A DNA stretch of 64,000 nucleotides from Streptomyces chartreusis (GTDB taxonomy: Bacteria > Actinomycetota > Actinomycetes > Streptomycetales > Streptomycetaceae). The notes under the pieces were generated by a model that saw nothing but the letters and a program-made list of their open reading frames with translations, was not told where the DNA came from and ran no database searches. The stretch is taken from assembly GCF_008704715.1 (NCBI RefSeq), contig NZ_CP023689.1:8866001-8930000 (forward strand). Reading direction: 5' to 3'. Shown in pieces: positions 16,603-25,641 of the stretch (the stretch's first letter is position 1; each line of letters begins with the position of its first letter). The position numbers and the translations under genes were made by a program.

Positions 16603-17892
16603 TCAGAGGTGGGTGGCGGCGGTGACGCAAAGGCCGCCCAGGGCGACCACCCAGACGTACGGCAGGGTGCGCACCATGACGTGCTGGGGAGTGACGCCCG
16701 CGTACTGGGCGCTCCACACGGTCTGTGTGCTGGTGGGGTCGGCGACGCCGAAGACCTGGTTGTACGAGGTGGCCATGCCGAGGACGACGGCCGCCGGGTA
16801 GATGCCGGTCGCGATGAGGACGCCGGCGATGCCCGCGCCGAGCCCGAACACATTGAGGGGTCCGCGGTAGAGGCACAGCGGGACGAGCAGTGTGAAGACC
16901 AGGACGAACAGCACGGCGTTCTGCGGGCTGACGGCCTTGACGAGCGGTTCGAGAGCGTCCACGGCACCGGGCAGTTTCACCGCCGCGAGCAGGATGCCGA
17001 TGGCGACGAACAGGGCGATCGGCGGGGCGGCCACCTCGAAGCCGCCGTACAGGGTGCGCAGCAGCCGCTTGTTCATCTCGCCGGGTCGGGTCGTGGTGAC
17101 CAGCGCGTACAGGACACCCGCCAACAGCGAAGGGATGATGGCGAGTTCGAAGCCCAACGCCAGGACGAGCGGGACGGCGGGGGCGAGCAGCGCGTACCAG
17201 GGCGCGTCACCCAGCTCCTCGCGCCGTGACCGCGGCTTCGCGTCAGGAGAGTCGACTGACTTGAGCGACCACGCGTGTTCGGTGCCCCGCCGCCGCGTCT
17301 CGACGAGGACGAACGCGAGAGCGGCGACCAGGGCGAACGGGAAGAGCTTCACCATGAAGCCGCGCACGGTCGGGATCGGCAGTTCCAGCGTGGTGGAGAA
17401 GAACTGCCACACCGGCAGCTCGAAGGGGATGCCCACGGCGATGCCCATCAGCACCGTGCCCGCGGCGGTCACCTTGGGCACGCCGACGGCGATCATGGCG
17501 GGGATGCCGATGATGCCGGCGAGCATGGCGGCGGGCGCCGAGCCGGTCACCGTTCCGACGAGTGCGGACACGGCGAGGACGCCGAGGGCCACCACGGTCG
17601 GGCGGTCACCGCCGAACTCGACGATCTTGCGGACGAGAGTGCCCGCGACGCCCGTCTCGTCGAGGAGCTTGCCCAGCCAGGAACCCAGGATGATCGCGAT
17701 CATGGTGGCGGCCAGAGCGGGCGCGCCTTCCTGGAGGACCGTGTCCAGGACGCTGTTCTCGCCGGTGAGCGGCGCCCCGGCCAGGAGGGCGATGACGACG
17801 GCGAGCAGCACCAGCGCTACGGCGGTGGGGAGTCTGCGGGTGAGCATCAGGCCGACGCCTGCGGCCATGACGAGGAGGATGACGACGCCCAT
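16603..17892 (-). CDS. CitMHS/GntP-like ion-transporter superfamily permease
   Basis: 429 aa, about 11-12 hydrophobic helices, starting MGVVILLVMAAGVGLMLTRR. Motifs typical of the IT superfamily include AIILGSWLGKLLDETGVA, VTGSAPAAMLAGIIGIPAMI and the C-terminal APPIALFVAIGILLAAVKLP and VVLGMATSYNQVFG. It probably imports an organic acid, hydantoin-like or oxoproline-like compound by cation symport. It starts 3 nt after the stop of the HEXXH protein gene and precedes the GH43-like gene, within a minus-strand catabolic operon. The exact substrate cannot be read from sequence. Confidence 0.8.
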   Translation of the reverse strand: MGVVILLVMAAGVGLMLTRRLPTAVALVLLAVVIALLAGAPLTGENSVLDTVLQEGAPALAATMIAIILGSWLGKLLDETGVAGTLVRKIVEFGGDRPTVVALGVLAVSALVGTVTGSAPAAMLAGIIGIPAMIAVGVPKVTAAGTVLMGIAVGIPFELPVWQFFSTTLELPIPTVRGFMVKLFPFALVAALAFVLVETRRRGTEHAWSLKSVDSPDAKPRSRREELGDAPWYALLAPAVPLVLALGFELAIIPSLLAGVLYALVTTTRPGEMNKRLLRTLYGGFEVAAPPIALFVAIGILLAAVKLPGAVDALEPLVKAVSPQNAVLFVLVFTLLVPLCLYRGPLNVFGLGAGIAGVLIATGIYPAAVVLGMATSYNQVFGVADPTSTQTVWSAQYAGVTPQHVMVRTLPYVWVVALGGLCVTAATHL

Positions 17893-17895
17893 GGG

Positions 17896-18603
17896 TCAGT
17901 TCTCTCTTCTCGGAGCGGCAGCCCCGGGCCGGGTGAGGGCCGCACGCAGCGCGGCGGTCAGGAGCAGGGGGCTGCGGCCGAGCCCGCAGACGGTTCTGGC
18001 GTAGGCATGCGCGGCGACCTCTTCGGCGCCCGCGACATGTCCGGCGACACGGCGGCGTCCGATGCGGAGCACGGTGTGGCCGAGGGCCTGCTTGAGCGCG
18101 GTCTTCGCGGGGCCGTGGTGGAGGTGGGCGTGCACCGCCTCGTGGGCGAGCGCGGCCGCCCGCACCGAGCCCGGCGGATACCAGTGACGCCAGCCGCGGG
18201 CGTCGACCAACTCCTCCGCGAGCGCGAGGGTGTCGGTGTAGAGCTCGACCGTCGGCGGCCGTGACGTGTAGCGGGCGAGCAGCATCCGCTCCAGTCCGCC
18301 GCCCCGCTCGACCACACGCGCCGTGGACGGGACGGGAGCGAGCCGGGCCCCGAACTCGTCGGCTCTGCGGGCCCATTGACGTAGCAGCGCGCGATCACGG
18401 TTCTCGTGGGTGGGCGTGCCGGCCAGCAGCCGGACGGCCCATTCGATGTCGTCGACGGACGCGGGATCCGTCGGCTCCCGTACCCCGGCGGCCGACTCCC
18501 GTACCCCGGCCGTCGACTTCCGTACCCCGGCGGCCGACACCCGCGCATCGGCGGCCGACTCCCGTGCCGCGGCGGTCGGTTCCCGTGCCCCGGCGGCCGT
18601 CAC
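17896..18603 (-). CDS. HEXXH-motif protein with N-terminal 7-residue repeats
   Basis: 235 aa. The first ~45 residues are a repetitive linker of 7-aa units (TAAARES, AADARVS, AAGVRKS, TAGVRES, AAGVREP). The main part holds AALAHEAVHAHLHHGPAKT, an HEXXH zinc-peptidase-like motif, preceded by HWYPPGSVR and followed by AHAYARTVCGLGRSP. GTG 18603 overlaps the stop of the hydantoinase gene (GTGA). It lacks a signal peptide, so any activity would be cytoplasmic. It could be a metallohydrolase or a small accessory subunit for the hydantoinase; I do not recognise a named family. Confidence 0.65.
   Translation of the reverse strand: MTAAGAREPTAAARESAADARVSAAGVRKSTAGVRESAAGVREPTDPASVDDIEWAVRLLAGTPTHENRDRALLRQWARRADEFGARLAPVPSTARVVERGGGLERMLLARYTSRPPTVELYTDTLALAEELVDARGWRHWYPPGSVRAAALAHEAVHAHLHHGPAKTALKQALGHTVLRIGRRRVAGHVAGAEEVAAHAYARTVCGLGRSPLLLTAALRAALTRPGAAAPRREN
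18470..18595 (-). repeat. Six tandem 21-bp coding repeats
   Basis: Six imperfect copies of a 21-bp unit (units begin at 18470, 18491, 18512, 18533, 18554 and 18575) encode the 7-residue repeats at the N-terminus of the HEXXH protein. A 21-bp period keeps the reading frame, so copy number may vary between strains. Confidence 0.8.
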
Positions 18604-20729
18604 GACCGCACCTCCAGGACCGCGACCACCGGCTCGTCGGCCGCGCGGGACCGCAACTCGCTGCGGGCCAGAGCGAGCAGGGGCTGCGGGTCGAGGACGC
18701 CGGACAGGTCCGCGATGCGGGAGCCGAGCAGCAGCCGCAGGGCGGGAGCGCGCACCCCGCCGTCGCCGTACGAGGTGGACTCGCCCACCAGCCGGGCGAG
18801 CGCCTCCGGGGCGCCGGCCACCGTCGTCGTGGCCACGAGCGCGTCGGGCGCGTGATGGCGCACGACACCGTCCATGTCGACGATCCGTACGGGCCTGCGG
18901 GCCGGCCGCAGACGGCGGCGCGTCCGTGTGCCGTAGACGGTGTGGGCGGCGGTGCCCGCCAGGACCTGGACCGCCGTGGGGTCGGCCTTCAGGCTGGCCG
19001 CCGCGGCACGGAGTCGCTCGGTGTCGTCGGCGCGGTGCGCCCGGTCCTGGGTGCGCAGTTCGGTGGCGCCGGTCGCGACCGCGCGCACGGTGTTGGTCTG
19101 CGGGTCGACGGTGACCTCGACCTCGACGCCCTCGGCGGCGGCACCCTGCGCGACGACCGCCCGCTCCGCCTCGGCGCGGATGGCGAGGATCTGCTCCTGC
19201 GAGGCGCCGGGCACGATCCGCTCGACCTGTTCCCGTACGAGCGCGAGGGCCACGCCGATGGGGCTGATGACCTCGTTGTGGCGGGCGATCCGGCCCTCCA
19301 TGGCGCTGGTGAGGGCGAGGTGCGGGGTGACGGACGCGGCGCCGCCGCCTCCGCCGACGAGGACGGCCGTGTCCTCGTCGAGGCGGTAGTCGCGGATCAT
19401 CGCGTCCACCACCGCCTTCACCTGTGCCACCCCCGCGTCGAGGATCCGCGCGGCCGCGGTCGAGACATCGGTGCCGAGCACGGCCGCCAGCGGCGCGATC
19501 GCCGCGCGTGCGGTCTCGGGGTCGCAGCGGGCGAAGTCGCCCTCCGGGACACGGCCGAGGGCGTTGGCGGCGCAGGTCATCGTGACCGCGAATCGCCCGC
19601 CCGCCGCGTCGATCACCGCGTAGTCGGCCGGGTCGCCGTCCATGGGCCGCACGGTGTCCACGGTGGCGTCGCGCAGGTCGTCGGGCGAGGCGAAGCAGGC
19701 GTACGGCAGCCCCGCGATATGGGCGCTGCGCGGGCCGACACCGGTCACCCGGCCCTGGCCGATCCGCACCATGGAGCCGCCGCCGACGCCGACCGTGCGC
19801 ACGTCGAGGGCATTCAGATACGACGTCCTGCCGACGATGGTCGCGTGCCGGACGGCGACCTTGCCGCGCCGCACCACGCTGACGTCCGTCGACGTGCCAC
19901 CCGTCTCCAGGAACACGCCCTCGCTCACCCGCTCCTGCATCAGAGCGCCCGCTACGCCGGCGGCCGGCCCCGACAGGACCGTCAGCAGAGGCCGGCGGCG
20001 CATCTCGTCGAGCGCCATCACACCGCCGTCGCAGCGCATCACCATCAGCGGCGCGGTCACGCCCGCCTTGACGATGGAGGCGTCGACGAGGTCGGCGGTG
20101 GCCAGCATGCGCGGCAGGATCGCCGCGTTCACCACGGCGGTACGGGTGCGCTTGTGCAGCCCGTACAGCGAGGTGATCTCGTGCGCGGCCGTCATCGGCA
20201 GCCCGTACGGCCGTGCCGCCTCCAGCACGGCCTGTTCGCCCTCGGGACGGTCGACGCTGAACGGCTGGCTGGCGACGAGGACTTGGGCGCCCTCGTCCGT
20301 CAGCCGCTCGACGGCGCTGCGGAGCGCCGAGATGTCCTGCGGGTCCGTGACGTGTGCGTAGGCGAGCGGAAGCCTTTTGCCCGGGGCGAGTTCGAGCTTG
20401 CCGAACGAGGCGAGCCGGCGGGTGAGCACCGCGCCGGGGCCCGCCCCGATGCCGATGAGCCCGACGGTCGCCACGTCGCCCTCCAGGAGCGCGTTCGTGG
20501 CCTGGGTCGTGCCATGCGCGAGAAAGGCGACATCGGCCGGGGCGCGGCCGGTCTGCGCCAGGAGCCGGTCGAGCGCCTCGACGATGCCGTGCGCGACACC
20601 GTCCTCGTGCCGGTGACTGGTGGGGACCTTGATCTGCCCCAGGAGTTCGTGGGTCGTGGCATCCACGGCCACGGCGTCGGTGAAGGTTCCGCCCACGTCG
20701 ATGCCGACGCGGATGCGGGGTGTGTTCAT
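18600..20729 (-). CDS. Hydantoinase/5-oxoprolinase family protein (HyuA type)
   Basis: 709 aa. The ASKHA-type ATPase N-terminus RVGIDVGGTFTDAVAVDATT is followed by VAFLAHGTTQATNALLEGDV, VVNAAILPRMLATADLVDAS, GVMALDEMRRRPLLTVLSGP, FLETGGTSTDVSVVRRGKVA and VRTVGVGGGSMVRIG, the standard HyuA landmarks. The last ~180 residues carry a C-terminal extension with VEVEVTVDPQTNTVRAVATG. The family hydrolyses hydantoins or 5-oxoproline with ATP, usually with a HyuB partner, which is absent here. It lies between an FAD oxidoreductase and the HEXXH protein in the LacI operon. True substrate unknown. Confidence 0.82.
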   Translation of the reverse strand: MNTPRIRVGIDVGGTFTDAVAVDATTHELLGQIKVPTSHRHEDGVAHGIVEALDRLLAQTGRAPADVAFLAHGTTQATNALLEGDVATVGLIGIGAGPGAVLTRRLASFGKLELAPGKRLPLAYAHVTDPQDISALRSAVERLTDEGAQVLVASQPFSVDRPEGEQAVLEAARPYGLPMTAAHEITSLYGLHKRTRTAVVNAAILPRMLATADLVDASIVKAGVTAPLMVMRCDGGVMALDEMRRRPLLTVLSGPAAGVAGALMQERVSEGVFLETGGTSTDVSVVRRGKVAVRHATIVGRTSYLNALDVRTVGVGGGSMVRIGQGRVTGVGPRSAHIAGLPYACFASPDDLRDATVDTVRPMDGDPADYAVIDAAGGRFAVTMTCAANALGRVPEGDFARCDPETARAAIAPLAAVLGTDVSTAAARILDAGVAQVKAVVDAMIRDYRLDEDTAVLVGGGGGAASVTPHLALTSAMEGRIARHNEVISPIGVALALVREQVERIVPGASQEQILAIRAEAERAVVAQGAAAEGVEVEVTVDPQTNTVRAVATGATELRTQDRAHRADDTERLRAAAASLKADPTAVQVLAGTAAHTVYGTRTRRRLRPARRPVRIVDMDGVVRHHAPDALVATTTVAGAPEALARLVGESTSYGDGGVRAPALRLLLGSRIADLSGVLDPQPLLALARSELRSRAADEPVVAVLEVRS

Positions 20730-20778
20730 GTCCGGGCACCTCCTTGTGCTGGATCGGTTCGCTCCGTACAGGTGGTGT

Positions 20779-22377
20779 TCAGTAGCCGCGTACGTCCGGC
20801 CAGTGGCGTTGCACTCCGGCGCGGTCGAGCAGCCGCGCGAACTCCTCGAACCGCTTGTCCTCGGCCTGCACCTGGTGCGGTTCGACGTCCTCGGCCACGC
20901 AGTGCGCGGCGAGGGCACCGGCGACCTCGCCGACGTTCCACTCCACCGGGTGCAGCCGGTAGCAGCCGTTGGTGATGTGGGTGGTGCCGATGTTCTTGCC
21001 CGCCGGCAGCAGGTTGCGGACCCGCCGCGGTACCAGCGCCCCGAGCGGGATCTCGAAGGGCACCGAGCCGATGTCGATGTAGTTGTCGCCGCCGGTCGAG
21101 GGATGCAGGTCGATGCGGTAGCCGCCCACGCCGACGGAGTCCCGGTGCCGGGTGCCGCCGTACGGGCCGACCAGGTCGATCGCCACGTCGTGCTCGGTGA
21201 CGGTGGTGACGGCCTTGATACGGCGGGACTCGCGGACGTACGCCGCCTTGGCCAGGCCGTCCGCCGTGCCGGTGACGTCCGGGCGGATCCGCAGCCCCGG
21301 GAAGCCGGTGTCGCCGTCCGCGCGAGGCGCCTCGGTCTGCAGCCAGTACAGCAGCGACAGCGACAACTGCCTTGCCTCGCGCAGCGCTTCGGACTCCTGG
21401 CCGATATACGGCTTCAGCCAGTAGTCGTTGAGCGGCCAGTTGACGAGCGTGATGTCGGAGCCGAAGGCGCCCGGCGCGTGCAGCCTGCGGGCGAGGATGC
21501 GGCGGAAGCCCCACAGTTCCTTGTCGCCGGCGTCGGAGCTCTGGTCGGCGGAGACACCGAGCGGGTCGAGATCGGGGTTCGGCACGAAGGTCCGCGGCAC
21601 CGGCTCCAGCGTGCGCGGGTCGGGCGCCTCGAAGCCGAGCAGCGGACCGGGCCAGAACGAGGGCCGGTAGCCCCGCCAGAAGGCGTAGTCGTCCGGCCGG
21701 TCGATCGTGTGGTCCTCGCCCTCGTGGTGGGAGAGCGCGAAGCAGACCGTGATGCCCTGCTGATTGAGGGGCTGGGCCTCGTCCGGGGCGTGCGGCTCGT
21801 CGAACTCGGCACGAGCCTCGGCCCCGTTCGCGTGCTCGACGCCCGCGAGGTGCAGGAGTTCGCCCGTCTCGGTGGCGTCGAGGACGTAGCGCGCGGTGAG
21901 CGTGCGCCGCGTGCCGTCGCGCAGGTCCTTCAGGGTCACGGACCGTACGACATCGTTGTCGGACTCGGCGGAGACCGGCCGGTGCTCGGTGAGCACGGTC
22001 AGCCGTCCCGCCGCGCGGTGGGGCGCGAGCATGCCCTCCAGGACGGCGAGGGCGACCTTCGGTTCGTGGCAGAGCTTGCTGACGCGGCCCGCTCCGGGAT
22101 TGAGGTCGGTGAGCGCCGAGGCCTCGGCCCGCAGCGGATACCAGTGTCGGTAGTACCGCCGGATCTCCTCGCGCAGCCGCCGGTACGAGGCCGTCGTGCC
22201 GAACTGCTCCACCCACGGGTGCTCGTCGGGTGGCACCGCCTGGCTGGTGAGCTGGCCGCCGATCCAGTCCGTCTCCTCGGTGAGCACGACGCTGCGTCCT
22301 GCCCGGCACGCGGCGAGTGCGGCGGCCACGCCACCGAGTCCGCCGCCCACGACGAGGATGTCCGCTTCGGGTATCAC
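20779..22377 (-). CDS. FAD-dependent oxidoreductase (FAD_oxidored/xanthan-lyase-like family)
   Basis: 532 aa. N-terminal Rossmann motif ADILVVGGGLGGVAAALAAC (GxGxxG) with DWIGGQLTSQAVPPDEHPW, diagnostic of this family, and the C-terminal FAD contact region LPAGKNIGTTHITNGCYRLH plus VEWNVGEVAGALAAHCV. No signal peptide. The family includes putative dehydrogenases of sugar-derived or cyclic substrates; none is characterised closely enough to name a reaction. It follows the LacI gene by 69 nt and precedes the hydantoinase by 49 nt, so it is the first enzyme of the operon. Confidence 0.82.
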   Translation of the reverse strand: MIPEADILVVGGGLGGVAAALAACRAGRSVVLTEETDWIGGQLTSQAVPPDEHPWVEQFGTTASYRRLREEIRRYYRHWYPLRAEASALTDLNPGAGRVSKLCHEPKVALAVLEGMLAPHRAAGRLTVLTEHRPVSAESDNDVVRSVTLKDLRDGTRRTLTARYVLDATETGELLHLAGVEHANGAEARAEFDEPHAPDEAQPLNQQGITVCFALSHHEGEDHTIDRPDDYAFWRGYRPSFWPGPLLGFEAPDPRTLEPVPRTFVPNPDLDPLGVSADQSSDAGDKELWGFRRILARRLHAPGAFGSDITLVNWPLNDYWLKPYIGQESEALREARQLSLSLLYWLQTEAPRADGDTGFPGLRIRPDVTGTADGLAKAAYVRESRRIKAVTTVTEHDVAIDLVGPYGGTRHRDSVGVGGYRIDLHPSTGGDNYIDIGSVPFEIPLGALVPRRVRNLLPAGKNIGTTHITNGCYRLHPVEWNVGEVAGALAAHCVAEDVEPHQVQAEDKRFEEFARLLDRAGVQRHWPDVRGY

Positions 22378-22446
22378 GCTTCTCCTTGCTGCTGGGGCGA
22401 GTTGCCGCCGGGACGGCTCAACAGGGTTCGTGCGTATGCGTCTTGC

Positions 22447-23544
22447 TCAAGGGCGAACGCGCCGCGGGCCGGTCGTAGGACCCGGGCGGAAGGCGCAGGC
22501 GACGAGAGGCTCCCGCGCCTCCTCGCCCGCGACGAGCGCGGCCAGCAGCCGCACGGCCGCGGCACCCAACTGCGGCCGTGGGATGTCGAATCCGGTCGGC
22601 ACGGGCTCGCTCGCCAGATCGGACGGCGGGCTGCCGAGCAGGGCGAGGGACACGTCACCGGGGCAGTCGAGGCCCGCCTCACGCACGGCGGAGAGCAGGC
22701 CCCGCCATGCCGCCCCGGTGTCGGTCTCCTCCACGACGAACGCCGTCACCCCTTCGTCGGCCCAGGCACGCAGCCGCTCGGGCGTCAGCTCCCGCTGCGG
22801 ATCGGCGGACCGGAAGACGGCCGCGGGCCCGGATGCCAGACCCCCCGCCTCCATCCCCTCCAGGAAGCCGCGCTGACGGTCCGTGGAGGCGGGCGCGTCG
22901 TCGTCCTCACGGACGAGGACGATCCGTCGATGCCCCAGCTCGGCCAGATGTGCCACGACACCACGGGTGGCCTCGACATAGTCGGCGCCGACCCATGCCA
23001 CGCCCTCCAACTCCTCGCGGCGGCCCAGGTGTACGACCGGGAAGCCGTCCTCGACCAGCCGCTTGAGCTCCGCGCGGGGAGTGTGCCGGCCGATGAAGAG
23101 ACAGCCGTCGGCGAGCCGGACCCGGCTCAGGGCGTCGGGTCCCGCGGCACCCGCGCCGCCGGTGCTCGACCCGGTGAACAGCACCAGGTCGTAGCCGAGC
23201 GCCGCCGCCTCGCGCTCCACGCCGACGAGGAAGGGGTAGTACGAGTGCTGCACATCGGTGGGGAACGTGGCGGTGAAGCTGAACACGCCGAGGAGGTTGT
23301 TGCGGGCGGCGGCCAGCCGCCGGGCGGCCGGGTCGGGCACGTAGCCGAGGCTGCGGGCCGCTTCCAGGACGCGTCGGCGGGTCTCCTCGGAGATGAGGCG
23401 TCCCTTGCCGTCGGGCTTCGGGGAGAGCACCAGGGACACGGTCGCCTGGGACACCCCCGCGAGCCGGGCCACCTCGGCCTGCCGGGGACGCGCCGTACGT
23501 CCGCCCTGAGCGGGTGCACGTCCGGGCCGCTTCCTGGGTTCCAC
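22447..23544 (-). CDS. LacI family transcriptional regulator
   Basis: 365 aa from the GTG at 23544, with GGAG 10 nt upstream. HTH at about residues 22-70: QAEVARLAGVSQATVSLVLS, then ISEETRRRVLEAARSLGYVP and DPAARRLAAARNNLLGVFSF. The periplasmic-binding-protein-like effector domain follows (YDLVLFTGSS, HLAELGHRRIVLVREDDDAP, DVSLALLGSPPS). It heads the operon encoding FAD oxidoreductase, hydantoinase, HEXXH protein, permease and GH43-like protein. Two tandem operator-like palindromes lie 52-81 nt upstream, suggesting autorepression with the inducer being the operon's substrate. Confidence 0.88.
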   Translation of the reverse strand: MEPRKRPGRAPAQGGRTARPRQAEVARLAGVSQATVSLVLSPKPDGKGRLISEETRRRVLEAARSLGYVPDPAARRLAAARNNLLGVFSFTATFPTDVQHSYYPFLVGVEREAAALGYDLVLFTGSSTGGAGAAGPDALSRVRLADGCLFIGRHTPRAELKRLVEDGFPVVHLGRREELEGVAWVGADYVEATRGVVAHLAELGHRRIVLVREDDDAPASTDRQRGFLEGMEAGGLASGPAAVFRSADPQRELTPERLRAWADEGVTAFVVEETDTGAAWRGLLSAVREAGLDCPGDVSLALLGSPPSDLASEPVPTGFDIPRPQLGAAAVRLLAALVAGEEAREPLVACAFRPGPTTGPRRVRP

Positions 23545-23595
23545 GGTGGTTGCTCTCCAGGGGAGTCGGGTTGCCGCTCTCGGCGACGGCACTGT

Positions 23596-23625
23596 GTTAA
23601 TGCGTATTACCTAATGCGCATTAAC
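23596..23625. promoter_or_regulatory. Double LacI-type operator upstream of the lacI-family gene
   Basis: Two copies of the palindrome TAATGCGYATTA (23598-23609 with Y=T, 23612-23623 with Y=C) are separated by 2 bp, 14 bp centre to centre. The whole 30 bp is also nearly symmetrical. The second copy is a perfect 12-bp palindrome. The position just upstream of the LacI gene fits an autoregulatory operator. It stands out as A/T-rich in a GC-rich background. Confidence 0.7.
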
Positions 23626-23746
23626 GAGACTGGCCCCTCCCTGCCGGGCGGGTCAAGACTCGTGACGGAAACGCCGCGGAACGGAGGCGGGTGAGTGCGG
23701 TCCCGTGCGCGCAGGGTGTGGCCGCGTGTCGGGTTGCACCCGCAGC

Positions 23747-24400
23747 TCAAGTCAGTTCTCGCGGCCCGTACACCGCGTGGTCGGCTTCCGTGGCAAGCGC
23801 CCAGTAACGATCACCGAAGGACCAATGCCACCACTCGGTGGGGTAGTTCACCAAGCCACCGGCGGTCAGCGCGTCAATGAGCGTCCGGCGGTTGGCCCGC
23901 GCCTCGGAGTCCACATTGTCGGCGTCCGTGTAACACGCGCCGTCGCTCTCCTCCGGGTTGGCGTTGACGCGGGTGCCCATGTCGAGTTCCCGCCCGTCGG
24001 CGGTGACGAGCGTGAGATCAACCGCGGCGCCGGCGCTGTGAGGTGCGATCTCCGGCGGCGATACGTACCGGCTCGCGGCCTCGCGAACCCTTGTCGGCGG
24101 CCAGTCCGGATTGGCGAGTCGGAGTTTGTCGGCGTAGCGCTGGAAGTATTCGCGCTGCAGGGCGGGTGGCCGGTACCCCTCGATGAACAGCAGACGGATG
24201 CCCGGCGGGAGGAATTGCTGGGCCTTGAGGAGTCGGGTCAGGACTCCTTCCCGCAGATGCGCGAATGCTCCCGAGTGATCGCCTCGGCGAGGATCGACGG
24301 TGACGGACCCGCCGATCCGGATGTCCACGAGCGCTTCGCCGCAGTCGACCACCGGGATCGCGGCGATTCTTGGGTCCGACATCAGCACGATCTCGTTCAT
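23747..24400 (-). CDS. M15 family D-alanyl-D-alanine dipeptidase (VanX-like)
   Basis: 217 aa, no signal peptide. Zinc dipeptidase motifs are all visible: the arginine in LLFIEGYRPPALQREYFQRY, the SxHxxGxAxD box as APHSAGAAVDLTLVTADG, and ExWH as TEWWHWSFGDRYWAL. The family cleaves D-Ala-D-Ala; streptomycetes carry VanX both within glycopeptide-resistance clusters and as stand-alone turnover enzymes. No vanH or vanA ligase lies nearby, so recycling of peptidoglycan dipeptide is more likely than resistance. Divergent from the secreted endonuclease-like gene. Confidence 0.82.
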   Translation of the reverse strand: MNEIVLMSDPRIAAIPVVDCGEALVDIRIGGSVTVDPRRGDHSGAFAHLREGVLTRLLKAQQFLPPGIRLLFIEGYRPPALQREYFQRYADKLRLANPDWPPTRVREAASRYVSPPEIAPHSAGAAVDLTLVTADGRELDMGTRVNANPEESDGACYTDADNVDSEARANRRTLIDALTAGGLVNYPTEWWHWSFGDRYWALATEADHAVYGPRELT

Positions 24401-24566
24401 GCGCCGAGCATTGCCGACTGCCCGGCGGGTGGTGGCCGTGCTGTGTGTCGTTGCCCGGAATCTTGCGGGCGCGCCGGGATCCGGAGCAGCGAGTGTGGCA
24501 CACAGGTTCGTCTTTTAATCTCTTTCTTGAGATGTGTGATGCCGTGGGTGTCCACGTGAGGAGGCG

Positions 24567-25406
24567 ATGGTGTTCGGAAGGGGCACGGGGTTGCTCGCGG
24601 GGGCGGTGGTCGTCGCCTTCATCGTGCTCGTCGGCCCCAGCACGCCAAGTGGTGGCCTCTTCGGCGGGGCACCGCCGGCCGACGCCGTCCGGGATGCCGT
24701 ACCGAACCGGGTCATGACGTGGAACATCTGCAATCCCTGCGACGTGAGCAACGAGGACCGGGCGGCGGACATCGCCAGGTATGCGCCGCAGGTCATCGGC
24801 ATGCAAGAGACGTGCGTGCGTGATGTCGAGAAGATCCGGAACCATCTGCAGCGTCGCTACGGGCTGGTCTACCACGTCGAGTACGGGACGGTGCTGCAGA
24901 GTTGGGGCCGCTGCGGGGGAGTGCCTTGGAACCCCGGGGGTTTCGGTCAGGCGATTCTCTCGATCGCGCCGATGAAGGACCACGTCAGCGTGGAATACCC
25001 CGACGGCGGATCCGAGGACCGCGGGTACATGGCGGTCACCACGACTGTCGGCGGAAAGTCGACTCGCGTCTTCAACACGCATCTCGCCCACCGGCGCCAG
25101 GAGGAGTTCCGGGCCGAGCAGATCGGCGTCCTCACCGCAGAGGTCCGCAAGTATGACCGGGCGATCGTTCTCGGCGATTTCAATGCCGTGCCGGAATCCG
25201 CCGAACTCACGAAGATGTGGGCCTTGGCCTCGGATGCCGATCCCGAGTGCGGTCCCTCGGCCACCGGTGTCTGTGAGGTGACCACCGACTGGCAGAGCAA
25301 GTTCGACTACGTCTTCCTGCGGGGCTTCGTGTCGCTCGAGCAGCATGTGAATCCGACCGAGAATTCGGACCATCACCTGGTGCGCACCGACCTCAAGCCG
25401 ACGTAG
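24567..25406 (+). CDS. Secreted endonuclease/exonuclease/phosphatase family protein
   Basis: 279 aa. Signal-anchor LLAGAVVVAFIVLVGPS near the N-terminus, then the DNase I-like fold: VMTWNICNPCD, VIGMQETCVRD (metal Glu), VFNTHLAHRR, AIVLGDFNAVPES and the terminal TENSDHHLVRTDLKPT (catalytic Asp-His). Cysteine pairs (ICNPC, WGRCGG, ECGPSATGVC) fit an exported protein. The substrate may be nucleic acid or a phosphodiester lipid. Single gene, followed at once by a transposase fragment. Confidence 0.8.
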   Translation: MVFGRGTGLLAGAVVVAFIVLVGPSTPSGGLFGGAPPADAVRDAVPNRVMTWNICNPCDVSNEDRAADIARYAPQVIGMQETCVRDVEKIRNHLQRRYGLVYHVEYGTVLQSWGRCGGVPWNPGGFGQAILSIAPMKDHVSVEYPDGGSEDRGYMAVTTTVGGKSTRVFNTHLAHRRQEEFRAEQIGVLTAEVRKYDRAIVLGDFNAVPESAELTKMWALASDADPECGPSATGVCEVTTDWQSKFDYVFLRGFVSLEQHVNPTENSDHHLVRTDLKPT

Positions 25407-25409
25407 AAG

Positions 25410-25640
25410 GTGTTCGTGCTGCACACCGGGCCTGCATGGGAACAGCCGGCGCAGGAGCTCGGCTTCGGTTCAGGCATGACCTGCCGGCGGCGCCTGGCCG
25501 AGTGGACCGTGGCCGGTGTGTGGCCCCGGCTGCACGAGGCCCTCCTGGTCAGGCTGCGCAGTGTGAACGCCCTGGACTTCTCCCGGGCGGCGGTGGACGG
25601 CTCTCATGTCCGGGCGAGCGATGCCGTGGGCCAGTGTCGT
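25410..25640 (+). mobile_element. IS5-family transposase fragment
   Basis: About 75 residues (FVLHTGPAWEQPAQELGFGS, then GMTCRRRLAEWTVAGVWPRL and NALDFSRAAVDGSHVRASD) match the N-terminal half of IS5-group DDE transposases, including the first catalytic Asp in AAVDGSHVRA. The frame stops soon after and the rest of the element, including both terminal repeats, is missing. It abuts the 3' ends of flanking genes. Inactive relic. Confidence 0.75.
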
Positions 25641-25641
25641 G

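Noticed and set aside
23747..24400. Vancomycin resistance cluster
   Set aside because: Only a VanX-like dipeptidase is present; no vanH, vanA or vanS/vanR neighbours.
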